64,000 bases of DNA, taken from the NCBI GenBank assembly GCA_013146195.2, contig CM028378.1, positions 90,516,295 to 90,580,294 of the forward strand, in the 5' to 3' direction. The notes below the pieces were generated by a model, which worked only from the letters and a program-made list of their open reading frames with translations, was not told where the DNA came from and made no database searches. The position numbers were made by a program, and so were the translations under genes. Shown here in pieces: positions 34,677 to 46,756 of this stretch. Position 1 is the stretch's first letter, and each line of letters opens with the position of its first letter. Origin of the DNA: Codonopsis lanceolata (Eukaryota > Streptophyta > Magnoliopsida > Asterales > Campanulaceae).

Positions 34677-36614
34677 TCTTTCTTCCATCACTATTACTCT
34701 CATCCAGCAGTGACTTGATTGAATGCGTAACTGCTACTCGAACTGGACTTTCTTGTGCTTTTTGTTCTTTCTTGTGAACTCGTTCTCTCAGCAGGAAGAA
34801 TTTGCTACCATACATGTCTTTCGTTCTGAAGCCGTGTCTGAAGATATATGCTCGTTATAAGGGGAAGGAATTAAAGCTGAATCACTATCTGAATTAATGC
34901 TATTGTTATATGCAATAGAAGAAAGATCGATGGCTAAAGAGGGAGGAGAAGAGGGGGAGACAAAGAAACAGGGTCAAAGAGGGAGACGAAGCGGAGGGAG
35001 AAGAATAATTTTTTATCAATTCAATGATTGGGTATTATTGGAACAAATCTATGAAAGAGAACTTTTGCAGTTAAAGAATAAAAAAAAGGGACTTAGGTAG
35101 TTACAATTCAGAAGATGGTACCAACACGCAATTATCTCTATTTTATGTGGAAACCTTTGTTTAGAAATCCATATCTATATTACAATAGAGTTCATTCTCA
35201 CACATGTGCAATTGATTTAAGCTATTTAGAGGTTGAGATTAAATTATCTTTAAAAAATTAATGGTTGGGATTCACTCTCACATTCACATGTGTGAGAGTA
35301 GTTATTCACTTTTAACTCTCTATTTTCTCTCACCATGTTACAAAGTCACCCCTTACAATTAATATTATGAGCAGTCACACCCTGAGATTAATCTTCTAAA
35401 CCATTATCCCTTACAATACAACAACCCTTACATTAATATAATCTCACAATAGAGCTCAATTGGATTAATCTTTTAAACCATTATCTCTTACAATACATCA
35501 ACATTACATTAATATAATCTCACAATAGAGCTCAATTGATTGACTAAGACTATCTGACCATGGGGATTGATTATGTACGTTCATACATCAGTTACATATA
35601 ACTATTTGCAAGTAACCCCCCTCAACTATGGGTAGAGTTCGAATAGTGCCCCTCAACTACCACTTGAAGTAATGTACCCCTCATTTTTTTTTAAAATCGC
35701 ACATTATATTTTCTTGGCGTTTCATTCGAAATCGGCATAAGAATCTATAATATACAATTAAAAACATATATGGCAGTTTGATAAAAGAAAGGGCCCACAT
35801 TTGGTCCTAGTCAAACAAAACACACAAGTACTCTAAGTCTTCTAACTAACAATAATAATAAGAAGAACTAATTCAATGTTAATACGAAGTAAATGACAAT
35901 AATAATGAGAAAAATAACAAAACAATTAACAATAATTATAATAAGATTAATAGCTAAATTATAATTAGTAATATTAATAATTAACTACTACATAAAATAT
36001 TTGTACTAATTATAGTTAAAAAGAAAAATTCTTGAAATAACTAAATATAGTTAATTGAAAATATGAAATTTTGGGAGGGAGAGAAATAAAATGAAGGAAA
36101 ATTCAAAAAAATTGTAGAAAATTGAATTGATATCCAAATACAGCAAATCAAGTCTCTATTTTAGATAAAAATGTGTAGATTTTTAAAAATTGGACAAAAT
36201 TATAATTTTTGAGATGAAAAAAAATAAGCAAAAAACCGGATAAAAAGAAAAATCCACCGACCACCCAAATTGTGCCACGTGGAAAGGTCGTTCGAAGGGT
36301 GTCGGCCACCCTTATCCCTCAATGAATGTTTGTGATACCGTTTTGGCTATTCTCATGTGGTTTTTTCCTAATTTAACTATCGATTGATCTGTCATTGTAT
36401 TGATGATCCCCTCCTTTGGTCCCATTTCATATCCCGCTGTACTGCTCTTACTGCCTTCAAGTTCAAGATAGCAGGCCCAATCAAGCTCTCATTTGTTGAA
36501 AAGAATACGTTTCCATAGTCAACACCTCGACTTCAAAGCACCCACCCTACTCCGAACATGCCATTCTAAAGAGAGATTTCGGACTCTCTCTCACACACAC
36601 ACACACACAGCGCA
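34677..36614. other. intergenic DNA upstream of the oxidase gene
   Basis: 34677-34705 nearly repeats 17413-17440 (tctttcttccatcacta), so it flanks the LTR block on both sides. Minus-strand frames at about 34915-34680 look weakly coding (Ser/Asp-rich) but break and are unassigned. A gcccctcaactacca-type MITE terminus may lie at 35610-35690. The remainder is AT-rich. A (CA)n run at 36590-36609 sits just before the oxidase ATG. Confidence 0.4.
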
Positions 36615-38779
36615 ATGCCTAGGATGTGGGCAGAACAAGGGCGCAATATCTCCCGGAGGCCATTAAAATGGATACTCCTACTCCTCGTAGTCGTTCAGTG
36701 CATAGTTAGTTGTAAGTGCAGTCCTCCACCAGACCCCATAACATGTTCATCACCACATAACACAAACTGCACCATTACAAATGGCTACGGGGCGTTCCCC
36801 GACCGGAGCACATGCCACGCAGCTCAAGTCGCCTACCCATCAAACGAGCAAGAGCTCGTATCGATCATAGCAACATCAACAAAGAAAAAGCGAAAAATGA
36901 GAGTGGTAACTAGAACCTCTCATAGCATACCAAAGCTAAATTGCCTAGACAACGGTCAAGACGGGCTCCTCATCAGCACCAAAAATCTCAACCATGTGTT
37001 GGAGATCGATGAATTGGCTATGACCATGACCGTTGAAAGTGGTATGGTACTGAAGGACTTGATCGATGAGGCAGCCAAAGCTGGTCTTGCCTTGCCATAC
37101 ACTCCATATTGGTGGGGTTTGACTGTTGGTGGAGTTTTGGGCACTGGTGCACATGGTAGCACCCTTTGGGATAAGGGGAGTGCGGTTGCTGATTATGTTG
37201 TTCGTCTTCGTATTGTGATCCCTGCTGGACCGGGTGATGGTTATGCCATGGTTCGGACTCTTGTTGACCAGGGTGCTCACGGAGACGAGTTCAACGCAGC
37301 CAAAGTCTCACTTGGAGTACTTGGAGTGATTTCACAGGTACTTCAGATAGATTTCATTTATTATAGAAGTGCTGATCCGTAAGATTACCAATTAGTATAA
37401 ACTTGTAATTGGTAGAATTAACATTGAATTTCAGGATTTATCTGAAAACCAATTGGCCTAACGACTTGACGGAAGTCCGAAAATTTACACTTACTCGTAA
37501 GATGAATTTTGTAGGTGACTTTCAAATTGCAACCCATGTTCAAGAGATCCATTACATATATAAGGAAGGATGATAAAGACTTGGGAGATCAAGTGGCTAG
37601 CTTCAGTAGACAACATGAGTTTGCAGACCTAGTATGGTTTCCGAGCCAACACAAGGTGGACTACAGGTTCGATGATCGAGTCTCCTCTAACATCCCCGGC
37701 AATGGCCTTAGTTCCCTTCTAATCTTCGTTCCATACTTCTCGTACTGTCGCAATCTCAAGATCAAGAGGTGAGGCCTGACACCAAAGTCATCAACTAAAA
37801 GTTGTTATTATTTGATAGTTGCATCAACATCTTTCTAATCAGTAACTCTCTGTTCGTACTAACCATTTTATGGTGTAAATAAATATAGAGGTGAGACAGG
37901 AGGCGAGACGTGATGCTAATGGAAAATGTCTTAGCGCAAGAAATAATACCTCCACGTTTGAGATTATGGGCTATGGATTAACAAACGATGGGGTAAATTT
38001 CACGGGCTTCCCTGTAGTTGGTTACCAAACCGACTCCAAGCGTCAGGTGGTTGTTTCATAAGCCCTGAGGATGGACTACTCACCGTATGTCCATGGGACC
38101 GACGAGTTAAGGGTGTATTCTTTCACCAAGCAGGGATCAGCATTGCCTTGTCCAAAGTAAAATATTTTATCCAAGATGTGCAAAAGATCGTAGAATTAGT
38201 TCCTAAAGGCTTGTGTGGCATAGATATGTACATGGGCTTCCTCATGAGATACGTTACACATTCAAATGCGTTTCTAGGGAAGCAAGAAGACTCCATAGAT
38301 TTTGACACCTCGTACTACAGAAGCAGTGATCCCAACACACCTAGACTTTACGAAGATATCTTCAAGAAGAGATAGAACAGATGGCTGTGTTCAAATATGG
38401 TGGGTTGCCACACTGGGGAAAGAATCGTAACGCCGTATTTGATGGGGCAATCAAGAAGTACAAATATGCTGGAAAATTTCTGAAGGTGAAAGCCAAGTAT
38501 GATCCCTTAAGCCTATTCTCTAATGAATGGACGGACCAAGTTTTGGGACTGAAAGGAGAAGTTAGCATAGTGAAAGAGGGTTGTGCCCTTGAAGGCTTGT
38601 GTGTCTGCTCATTGGACATTCATTGTGCCCCTAACAAAGGATACTTTTGTAGACCAGGCAAAGTCTTTAAGGATGCAAGGGTTTGTACACTTTTGAGCTC
38701 CAAAACCATAGTGCTAGTCCAAGCCCACTTGTTGCCAACACCCAAAATAATAGTCCAAAGTGTTGCCTATACCAATTAG
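36615..38779 (+). pseudogene. GULLO: L-gulonolactone oxidase-like gene (secreted FAD enzyme), three frameshifts
   Basis: Plant GULLO-type aldonolactone oxidases use FAD to oxidise L-gulono- or galactono-lactone type substrates and are linked to ascorbate synthesis. Three exons: 1 (36615-37337), 2 (37515-37768) and 3 (37889-38779). Introns have GT...AG ends. Residues about 18-35 form a signal peptide (KWILLLLVVVQCIVS). The FAD-binding region includes VVTRTSHSIPKL and VGGVLGTGAHGS. The C-terminal part has HWGKNRN, the HWxK-type motif, and a Cys-rich end (CALEGLCVCS...CAPNKGYFC). One-base frame changes lie near 37720, near 38035 (within VVGYQTD...) and near 38365 (after LYEDIF); sequence on both sides of each is family-like. 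All else is well preserved, so this is either a young pseudogene or a gene with sequence errors. Family length is about 580-600 residues; the sum of exons fits. Confidence 0.88.
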
Positions 38780-39954
38780 CCTTGGGCCATTTTTAATAAT
38801 AGGTGCAATTCGGTCGATCAACTTTCATAAGTTTTTAACCACGTATCATACAGGTTTTTTAAGGATTAATTATGGGCCAATATCATTTTTTAAAATGTTA
38901 ACAGCTTAAGTGCTTTTTTTTTTTTTTAACCGCATAAGTTCATTTTCGATAATTTCTCCCTAAAATGCCCACTACTTCTTCTGCCTTGACAATGTGAGAC
39001 TATTTTCACGTTATACGATCTATCATTATGGAAGGGGTGGAAGCCGAAACGGATAAGAATTGCATTGGTCTACCTCCCTCTCCTTGAAACTTACACACCT
39101 TGAAACTTGGTCCATCTCCTTGAATCAATTCACTGTCTTCAAATCTAAAGTAGAGAAAGAGGGAAGCGAGCATGGGATACGGAAAGACAGAATAGAGTGG
39201 AAGGCTACAAGCAGTAAATGTCTTTTCCTCTTTCCGTCTGTATCTAATTTTAAAAATATGAAGATCACAAGAAACTAGAAAGGGAACTTTTGCTATGAGG
39301 ATATGAATTGAAATAGTAATGAGGAAAAGACAGGATTGCTCCAATTTTGGCTTTGTTTGGTTCAATTCCATGTTTAAAACTCTCTCAGGTAATTAATTAA
39401 CATGGCTCCTTCTAACCTCTCTCTCCATCTCCATCCAAACATTATTAATCAAGCATGATTGCAAATGAATCGAGTTGAGCAATTTCTTCATTTTCTCTCT
39501 TTCTGTTTTTTCATTTCCCGGAGAACTATGTGAGCATCATTGCCCTGATGTGGACATTGTTGGCTCTGATGTCGGCATTGTTGGCTTCAATGTTGGCATG
39601 TTGACGCCCAAAATTTTAGCGACAGGAAAATTTTGAACGACATTTTTTGACACCCCAAAAAATTCTGACACCCAAACTTTTTTCCGACGCCTAATTTTTT
39701 TAATTACAAATTGGGATAGTGACTTTGTGTGCTTTTTATTCATTAAATGTATTTTAAAATTGTAATGAAAAAAATAATGATGGACTTTTTGCGGTCATAA
39801 TTCCACCGCATGGTATCGGCCCGTTATTACCCTTTTTTTGGAAAAATTAGTCAATCCACTTTTCAAAGTTTTAATTCGCTCACCAGATCGTATTTTTTTC
39901 AACCGGAAAAGGATACTTTTGGGGTGAAATAGTGCGATACCCTTAATGAGCCCG
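38780..39954. other. intergenic DNA downstream of the oxidase gene
   Basis: AT-rich. A short repeat on gatgt[gc]g[gc]cattgttggc appears about three times at 39545-39600. The minus-strand frame at 39006-39371 has no domain I recognise and no sign of a gene structure. Confidence 0.5.
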
Positions 39955-39959
39955 AGGCA

Positions 39960-40365
39960 CGCTACTGAAAATGTACCGTGATTCAACAATTTATGCTCCA
40001 TGATTCAAAAAATTTATGCCCGAGAATCAAAATAATTTAAAAATGCACCGCGATTCAAAAATATTTATGCACCACGACTCAAAATAATTATTGAAAATGC
40101 ACCGTGATTCAAAAATATATACATTAATTTTTATACCGCGGTTCAATAGTTTAATTGTGTAGTCTAATTGTACCGAAGTGATTCATCAATGCTTGTACCG
40201 CAATTCATCAATTTTATTGCATTATTTTTTGCAATGCGGTTCAATAGTTTAATTGTCTAGTCTATTTGCACCGCGATTCATCAATTTAATCGATATTTTT
40301 GCACGCGATTCAAAATAGTTTAACTACCTAGTTTAATTGCACAGCGGTTCAAAATCGTAATGAAA
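39960..40365. repeat. degenerate array of caccgcgattcaa motifs
   Basis: About a dozen variants of caccg[ct]gattcaa, accgcggttcaatagttt and gcaccgcgattcatcaattt occur at irregular spacing of 25-45 bases, all in one orientation. AT-rich spacers separate them. It resembles subterminal repeats of a DNA transposon, but no terminus was found beside it. Confidence 0.75.
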
Positions 40366-41966
40366 CAGACCACCATGTTCTCGGTCTTCTTCTTTTTCCT
40401 TCGTCGTAAACCTTCTTATTCCTCTTCCTTCACCTTTGTCCCTACTTGTGAAAATCTTCTAACCCAACACATTTTTATTAAAGTTTCAGTAGGTCGATCC
40501 CGTTTCGTTGCGCAACAATAGTGATTTTGAATCCAAAGTGTGTTACCGGAGCTTGAAGGAGGCGATGACATTTTGGAGCGATATTTCAAAAAGTTGTTTT
40601 TGCGATTGAAAAAAGAGCGGTAGACTTTTGGGGTTAAAAACTTTGAAAAATGAACCGACTGAATTTTATCATTTTTACGGAAAAGTCACTTGTTGGGATG
40701 AAAAACTATGATACCATTAATGATCCTAAGAATTGCATATCAATTACTCAATGCATCGTGATGCATATATATCAATTTAAATTACCAAATCCAACTTATC
40801 TATTGCGATACACCAAGTCAAACATCATTTTATGCATCGCGATGTACCAAGTCAAGCATTAATTTGGTGTGTTTCCTAGGCTTAAAAGCCACAAAAATAT
40901 ACAAGTACCAACTTTGTTTCCTAGGCTTAAAAGCCACAACCTCCCAAATATACAAGTACCAACTTACAAGTACCAACTTATACAACCTTCAAAATATACA
41001 ACCTCCTGGTACAACTGTTGCTGAAAGTACATCAGACCTGCAGAGCATGAGACAGTTGCACTTTCGTAGAAATGGCAAAGCTTCAGTGTTGGTCTGCCTT
41101 TTTTTTGTAGAGATCATTAAAGGGGAAACTCCAATTAATCCACCCATGTGGTCCTTGGTGAATGAGTTTCAAGAAGTCAACTTGAGGATTACTTAACAGA
41201 TATTTGAATACAAATATATGTAAGAATAATCTATAAAACATGTTGAGATGTACTTGTATAATCAACGTCTTCAGTCTTGGATCACACACTTGCAGATCTT
41301 CACATGAAGTGCATTTAAGACGGTAGGTGAATGTCTTCGATGAGTGCTATTGACACGCTTTGAAGGCTCTGGTCACTCTATTACAAATGTAATCAATTCT
41401 ATTCTAAAGCTAGCTAATCCTATACAAAGTTGTCACGTTAACTAGTATGGAGTTCATTTAGCCACTAAGTATAGAACTAAGGAATGAATGACTACAAGTA
41501 AATCTAAATAAAATAGAAACAATACCCCTACCCCTTCCCTTGGCTTGAGCTGAGGAAGTGCCTAAAATTAGTACCAAGACATGTCAAATTTGTTTCCAAA
41601 GATGTTACATGTGCAAGCGCAAAAATATAAATTAGAACACAACTTACTTCAGGTTGTAGGATTAGAAGTACCATTGCCATTGCCCAGGTCATTGCGGTGC
41701 TTCCTTTGCCACTTCCTCGCCCTTCTTTTGCCTTGTCTTGGAATTGCCTACAAATACACTCCATCTAAGCAATTCATAGTAAACATTGTTTGTCAATCAT
41801 GAAAGTGTAACACGTAAATAAAAAAATTACCGAACCTAACTACTTTCAACTAGATTTCCACTTTCACTAACTACTTGAGCATTAATTGTAACCTGAAAAA
41901 ATAAAATGCACCAATTTTAATCAAACCCAAATTGTACAAATTAAATCAAGCAATAAATAATAAATA
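40366..41966. other. intergenic DNA with a small tandem duplication
   Basis: Two copies of tttcctaggcttaaaagcca...atatacaagtaccaac lie at about 40872-40912 and 40917-40967. At 41600-41760 the minus strand has a basic stretch that may be the C-terminus of an old Mutator-like transposase; a possible zinc-knuckle remnant (CQRCGNYSHH) lies on the same strand at about 42395-42340. Neither is secure. Confidence 0.35.
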
Positions 41967-42225
41967 CTCCCTCCGTCCCAAAATTATTGTCCTACTATCT
42001 TTTTTTCGTCCGTCCGAAAATAATTGTCTTGTTTGAAACTTTCCTTTTCAGGACGACACTTTTACCACTTCACCCTTACTCTTTCATCATAATTTAATTA
42101 TGAGCCATATACACATGAGTTTTAGTGGAAACTACACATCAATCCAATATTAATAATCAAGTCAATTGATTTTTCTTAATCCGTATGCCAGATCAAACAT
42201 GACAATAATTTTGGGATGGAGGGAG
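41967..42225. mobile_element. intact Stowaway MITE
   Basis: 259 bp with terminal inverted repeats ctccctccgtcccaaaatt (left) and aattttgggatggagggag (right), flanked by TA on both sides (41965-41966 and 42226-42227). This is the standard structure of Tc1/mariner-related Stowaway elements of plants. No coding capacity. Confidence 0.93.
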
Positions 42226-42459
42226 TACTACTTGTTCAATTGATCCTTGACTAGAATTTTTTTTAAGTTTCTTCTTAATTTGATGCATCATGCAACCTTG
42301 AAAGCCTTGACTGCTTCAACTCCTCAAGTGATGACTATAATTTCCACATCTTTGGCAACTCATGCTCTACACTATCTTCCCATGTTTTCTCATGTTTCCA
42401 CCACTTGCTCTTGGTATTTCATTTGCGTCTCTTATTCTCATTTTTTAGGTCGGCTAGGG

Positions 42460-43865
42460 CGTGTGTGACGACTCGACCGACCCCAAAGAGGAATCCGAAT
42501 CGGTTCGTATGGGGCCGACATAAAATGGCGGACGAGCACGTTGATCGATGTCTTATTTTAATTATTTTCCTTGCAAGTGGACAAGACTATTGTAGAATAG
42601 TTTTGGGAAGCAAGTGTCGAACCACAGAGACAAGAAGATCACAAATAGTACGATTATCGGTAGCAAATTATTAAACTACGGGGGTTTTTATATTGATTTT
42701 AATCTAAACTAATTATTATTTTAAATTTAACTAATTTAGCAGCAATCACAGATTATGAAGATCTTATGGTGGAGGGAAATCTAGGATTAGGGTTTCACTT
42801 GTATCTCCTCTATAGCTTATTTTGATAAAGTATCATTCAATTTATTGGGTTCGTTCACAAAATATAGATATAGTCTGTCGAATTACCGTTCAGTCTCCAT
42901 ATCCAAATAATTCGTCCATTCTATATCCTAGGCATAAGAACATATGATCCTAACTGTCACTTAGGTCATATATGGAACCTGACCCTAACTTATCACTCTC
43001 GTGCATCGATAGGTTCAATTTATCATGATGGTGAGTCGATTAATGCGACATATGCACATTGATCATGCAGGTTATCCGCACCTCTAGGCCTTTATTATTC
43101 ACGATTACATTCATTTGTTCAAAGTGAGATAATAGATGGATTGATAATCACCACAATCAACAAGAATTGAATTAATAAAAATAGATTAAAGCATAGATTC
43201 GATACAAGTTACCTCCCAACTCCTAGATTAATGGATGTTTAGTTCATCCTTGAAGATGAACAGCACATGGAGATGAATGAATACATGGATCGATCTTCAG
43301 AACTTGTAATTACAACAACTAAACTATGTTATACACTCTAAATCCTATGCTAGAACTATCAAAAACTACTTTCTGGCCGTCCTTGAGCTCTGGCTACCGT
43401 CCTTTATTTATACCATGGAGTTGTAGGGGGTTTAGGAATTTTAGTCTGGCTTGAAAACCTCAGAAAGTCGGTTCGGCTACCTTGCGGCGCAAGGTCATTA
43501 CCTATGTCATGCAGTCTTCAATCTCAGGTGACTTACGCCTACCTTGCGAAGGCAAGGTAGAAATACCTTGCGGCCGCAAGGTCATCAGAATGTCCCTTTG
43601 CTGTTTCTTCTTCAATTTACACTTTGGCCCCTTCTTGAAATATTCACCAAAAAACCTTATAATTCATATAATTTCACCTAAAACCCTAAACTCATAAAAC
43701 AACTGAAAAACACTTATCAGTAGCCAAAAGCCTCGTGGAATCGCTCAATTTAAGTCATAAAAGTACCCGATATCGACGTATAAAATACATCGATCACACG
43801 TATTAAACAATGGTGCAAGTCTAAAGGTCAAGCTAACAAGCTCTAACCAAGAACGTAAAGTTGTA
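42460..43865. mobile_element. probable LTR or other non-coding retroelement DNA
   Basis: Begins near tgtgtgacgactcgaccgac (42469). It contains the block tagttttgggaagcaagtgt, followed by gtcgaaccacagagac, a type seen in plant retroelement repeats, and palindromic ccttgcggcgcaagg and ccttgcggccgcaagg motifs (about 43478-43495 and 43563-43580). No ORF is supported. The family and borders are unresolved. Confidence 0.35.
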
Positions 43866-44740
43866 TTAAAAATACAGGATTACAAAAATCGAATCTGCGG
43901 AAGCATTAATGGAGTGAAACCTCGAGCTTAAAGCTCGGCGAATCAAAGGAAACCAAGAGAGCGATTGTGTCACGAGGAGAAAACAAAACTCACGTGCCGC
44001 AACATTGTAGACACATAAAAAAACCATCGGCACTCCAGGCTGACGTTTCAACAAAGACCCAACCTGATATAACAACAATTACCCAACGGCTAATAATTCT
44101 TTGGAGATGACAACAACAACGAAAACTGAATGCCTCGAAGCTACTGCTTGCACAGGAGACAACTGAATAAATACTATAAAATGAAGTACACAAGCTCGAC
44201 CGAATAAGTCAACTACAGGAAAAGAATACAACATAACCAAATATTCTACCCGGCCGTAAAGTTTATATAACTTTACACAACGTCGTCCTTAACAGAATAG
44301 AACGACGAAAAGAAAAATAATAATACAATGCGAAGTGAGACTCCGCGAGCTATAGCTAAGAAGAATCGACTGCCACTAGCACGAACCACACGACCTCAAC
44401 TTGAACTATCGATCCACTGCCTTGCAACTGCTATGTCGAGGAATCAATGCTATGTCTCAATGCGGCTAGCAATTAGCTGCACACTAAGAAACAATGAACA
44501 GAGTGAGTCAAAATATCTCAATTCGCTACTACAAATACAATATAACATGATAATATGCACGGTTATAATTAATCGCGGCATCATGTCTATACAATGAAAC
44601 CCGTGAATATGTGTCGTGTAACTCTAGTTACTCCACAATAAAACCTTTAATTTCCTTTTACTACACGACCAAATGAACCAAGGTGAGCTTCCCTGTTCAT
44701 AAACAAACCAAATGATTATGATATGTTTCTCATTAAATCA
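43866..44740 (-). mobile_element. partial gypsy LTR, same family as 20350-24348
   Basis: The blocks aaaatcgaatctgcggaagca (about 43884) and gtaaagtttatataacttta (about 44255) match 20505-20520 and 20930-20950 of the 20350-24348 LTR in the same order and orientation. The 5' end of the LTR is missing, and the copy ends near the (TA)n tract. Confidence 0.6.
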
Positions 44741-44755
44741 TCATGTATAAATATG

Positions 44756-44757
<2 letters not shown>

Positions 44758-44804
<47 letters not shown>
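44758..44804. repeat. (TA)n microsatellite
   Basis: More than 20 TA units, directly against the left arm of the foldback. Confidence 0.95.
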
Positions 44805-44807
<3 letters not shown>

Positions 44808-45439
44808 CATATCAAGTCTTTCAATAATGCACAATCAAGGCAAACATGGTCACTTAGATTTCATGTTCCAATTAACAGTTTGTTGTCACATAAGCGCTCA
44901 TAGTAAGCAACTTAAGGGTTTAAGAAGATACCAAATCAGTGACATTGTGTTGCTCCTGTAATCACAAGTGTTAAACCATGACGTATGTGTCGTCATATAC
45001 ACGTGATTGATACATCGACCTTACGAGGGATACTTAGGCAATGGGTATTGGTTGCAACAAAGGGGGCTTATGAACTTGTTGAAATTAGAGACTTCATTGG
45101 GATGATCAACCATAAGTTCAGTTCCTGTTTTGAGAAAATTTAGGGAAACAAGTTCATAAACCCCCTTTGTCATAACCAATAGGCGCATTGGCTAGTGCCC
45201 ATGGCCCAAGTATCCCTTAGAAGGTAGGCGTATCAATCACGTGCATCCGATGACATGCGTCATGGTTTAAGACTTGGGATTGCGGAGCAACATAATGACA
45301 CTGATTCGGTATCTTCTTGAACCCTTATGTTTCTTACTATGAGCACATATGTGGCAATAAAAGTGTTAATTGGAACATGAGATCTAAGGGACCATGTTTG
45401 TCTTGATTGTGCATTATTGAAAGACTTGATATGTGAAAG
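44805..45439. repeat. foldback: two arms of about 280 bp in inverted orientation
   Basis: Left arm about 44805-45080; right arm about 45147-45439 as its reverse complement; loop 45081-45146. Shared blocks include acatatcaagtctttcaata, aatgcacaatcaag, catgttccaattaaca, ccatgacg, cacgtgattgata and aacaagttcata. Most positions match by eye, with scattered mismatches and small indels. A transcript of this DNA would form a long hairpin. Origin unknown: foldback transposon, or a head-to-head duplication of LTR-related DNA. Confidence 0.9.
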
Positions 45440-45975
45440 ATAAATAGTAGCTAGGATTCAAAGAATCTGTCAATGCAGCTTATGATGCAGCTGCATTTGA
45501 AGGTGCATTGACCAGAAAAACAAATATGTTAACAACGAAAGTCTTAGGTTTATTAAAGCAGTAATAAAACAAGGATTAATCAAACAATCTACAAGCTATG
45601 CTTGTAGATCCAACCTTATGTCCAATAAGGATTTCATTAAAAGAATTATATGTTTTTAACAAAATAAATGTGAAATCACAGAAACACGAAATGCCTCTCG
45701 AAAGACAACAAGTCTGGAGAGGAAAAACCCACAAAAATAGAGTATAGAAAACGTGGGATTAAAAAATAAGCTTCCTAGAAACTAGGAATGCAAACAGCAG
45801 GAACAACGATGCAGCTGGTGATGAAGTTGTATTCAAAGTTGCATTCAACCTTTAGGAACAGTCTTCGGCTTCTCTAAGAATTTGTGTATGTCTGTTTGTC
45901 TGCTCTGTATCTCTCTGTCCTTACAGCGTCTGCCCGAAGTCTTTAATATATAAGGGGCTTGAACAAGAGTCCTAC
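45440..45975 (-). mobile_element. possible copia-type LTR fragment
   Basis: On the minus strand there is a promoter-like ccccttatatattaaag (about 45957-45940), and further down tttttgtgggtttttcctc (about 45738-45720), a layout common in U3-R-U5 of copia LTRs. No polyprotein accompanies it, and the borders are not defined. Confidence 0.35.
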
Positions 45976-46756
45976 CACTACAACAAAAAAGGTCTTTCAT
46001 AACGTTTTTAAAACGTTGTTAAAGCTTTTTACAACGTTTTCAAAGCGTTGTGATATGTAACGTTGTAATAGGTCCTTTTTTAATGCAACATTTTGGAAAT
46101 GTTGTAAAAAACGTTGTGCTATCTCCTACCCCAACAACATTTTATTCCTAGATTTCTATTACACAACATTTGAAAAACGTTGTGAAAACAAAATGACAAC
46201 ATTTCAAAATTGTTGTAAATAGTTTATCACAACATTTAGCGAAAACGTTGTAAAAACTATTGCACAACATTTGAAAATCGTTGTGGAAACAAAATGACAA
46301 CATTTCAAAATTGTTGTAAATAGTTTATCACAACATTTACAGCGTTGTAAAACTATTACCACAACATTTCTAAAGCGTTGTAAAGGCGTATTACAACTTT
46401 TTAAAAGCGTTGTAAAGATGTATCACAACTTTTTAAAAGCGTTGTAAAATTGTATTACAACTTTTAAAAGCGTTGTAAAGTTTAACACAACATTTAATAA
46501 AAAACGTTGTAAAGAAGTTATCACAACATTTAATTAAAAACGTTGTAAAGGTTGTAGTACAACATTTTAAAAACGTTGTAAAAGTTGTATTACAACATTT
46601 GGAAAACGTTGTAAAAAGCTTATCACAACATTTAATGAAAAACGTTGTAAAGGTTGTATTACAACATTTTAAAACGTTGTAAAGTTGTATTACAACTTTT
46701 GGAAAACGTTGTAAAAAGTTTAACACAACATTTAATTAAAAACGTTGTAAAAATGG
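45976..46756 (+). mobile_element. CACTA-like terminus with large subterminal repeat field
   Basis: Starts CACTACAACAAAAAAGG at 45976, a typical CACTA-type end. It is followed by more than 25 copies of acaacattt / aacgttgtaa in both orientations through 46756. No matching right end (ttgtagtg) was found downstream, so the element is truncated or very diverged. The small open frames here come from the repeats. Confidence 0.7.

Noticed and set aside
34897..35100. Charged ORF of 67 residues
   Set aside because: Purine-rich low-complexity sequence without homology I can name; the opposite strand looks equally (weakly) coding.
36945..37280. Minus-strand ORF of 111 residues
   Set aside because: Antisense of oxidase exon 1, which has clear FAD-domain motifs on the plus strand.
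39006..39371. Minus-strand ORF of 121 residues
   Set aside because: No domain, no splice or promoter evidence and biased composition; likely chance.
39960..40365. CRISPR-like repeat-spacer pattern
   Set aside because: The motifs are degenerate, spacing is irregular and the DNA is plant nuclear; CRISPR arrays are prokaryotic.
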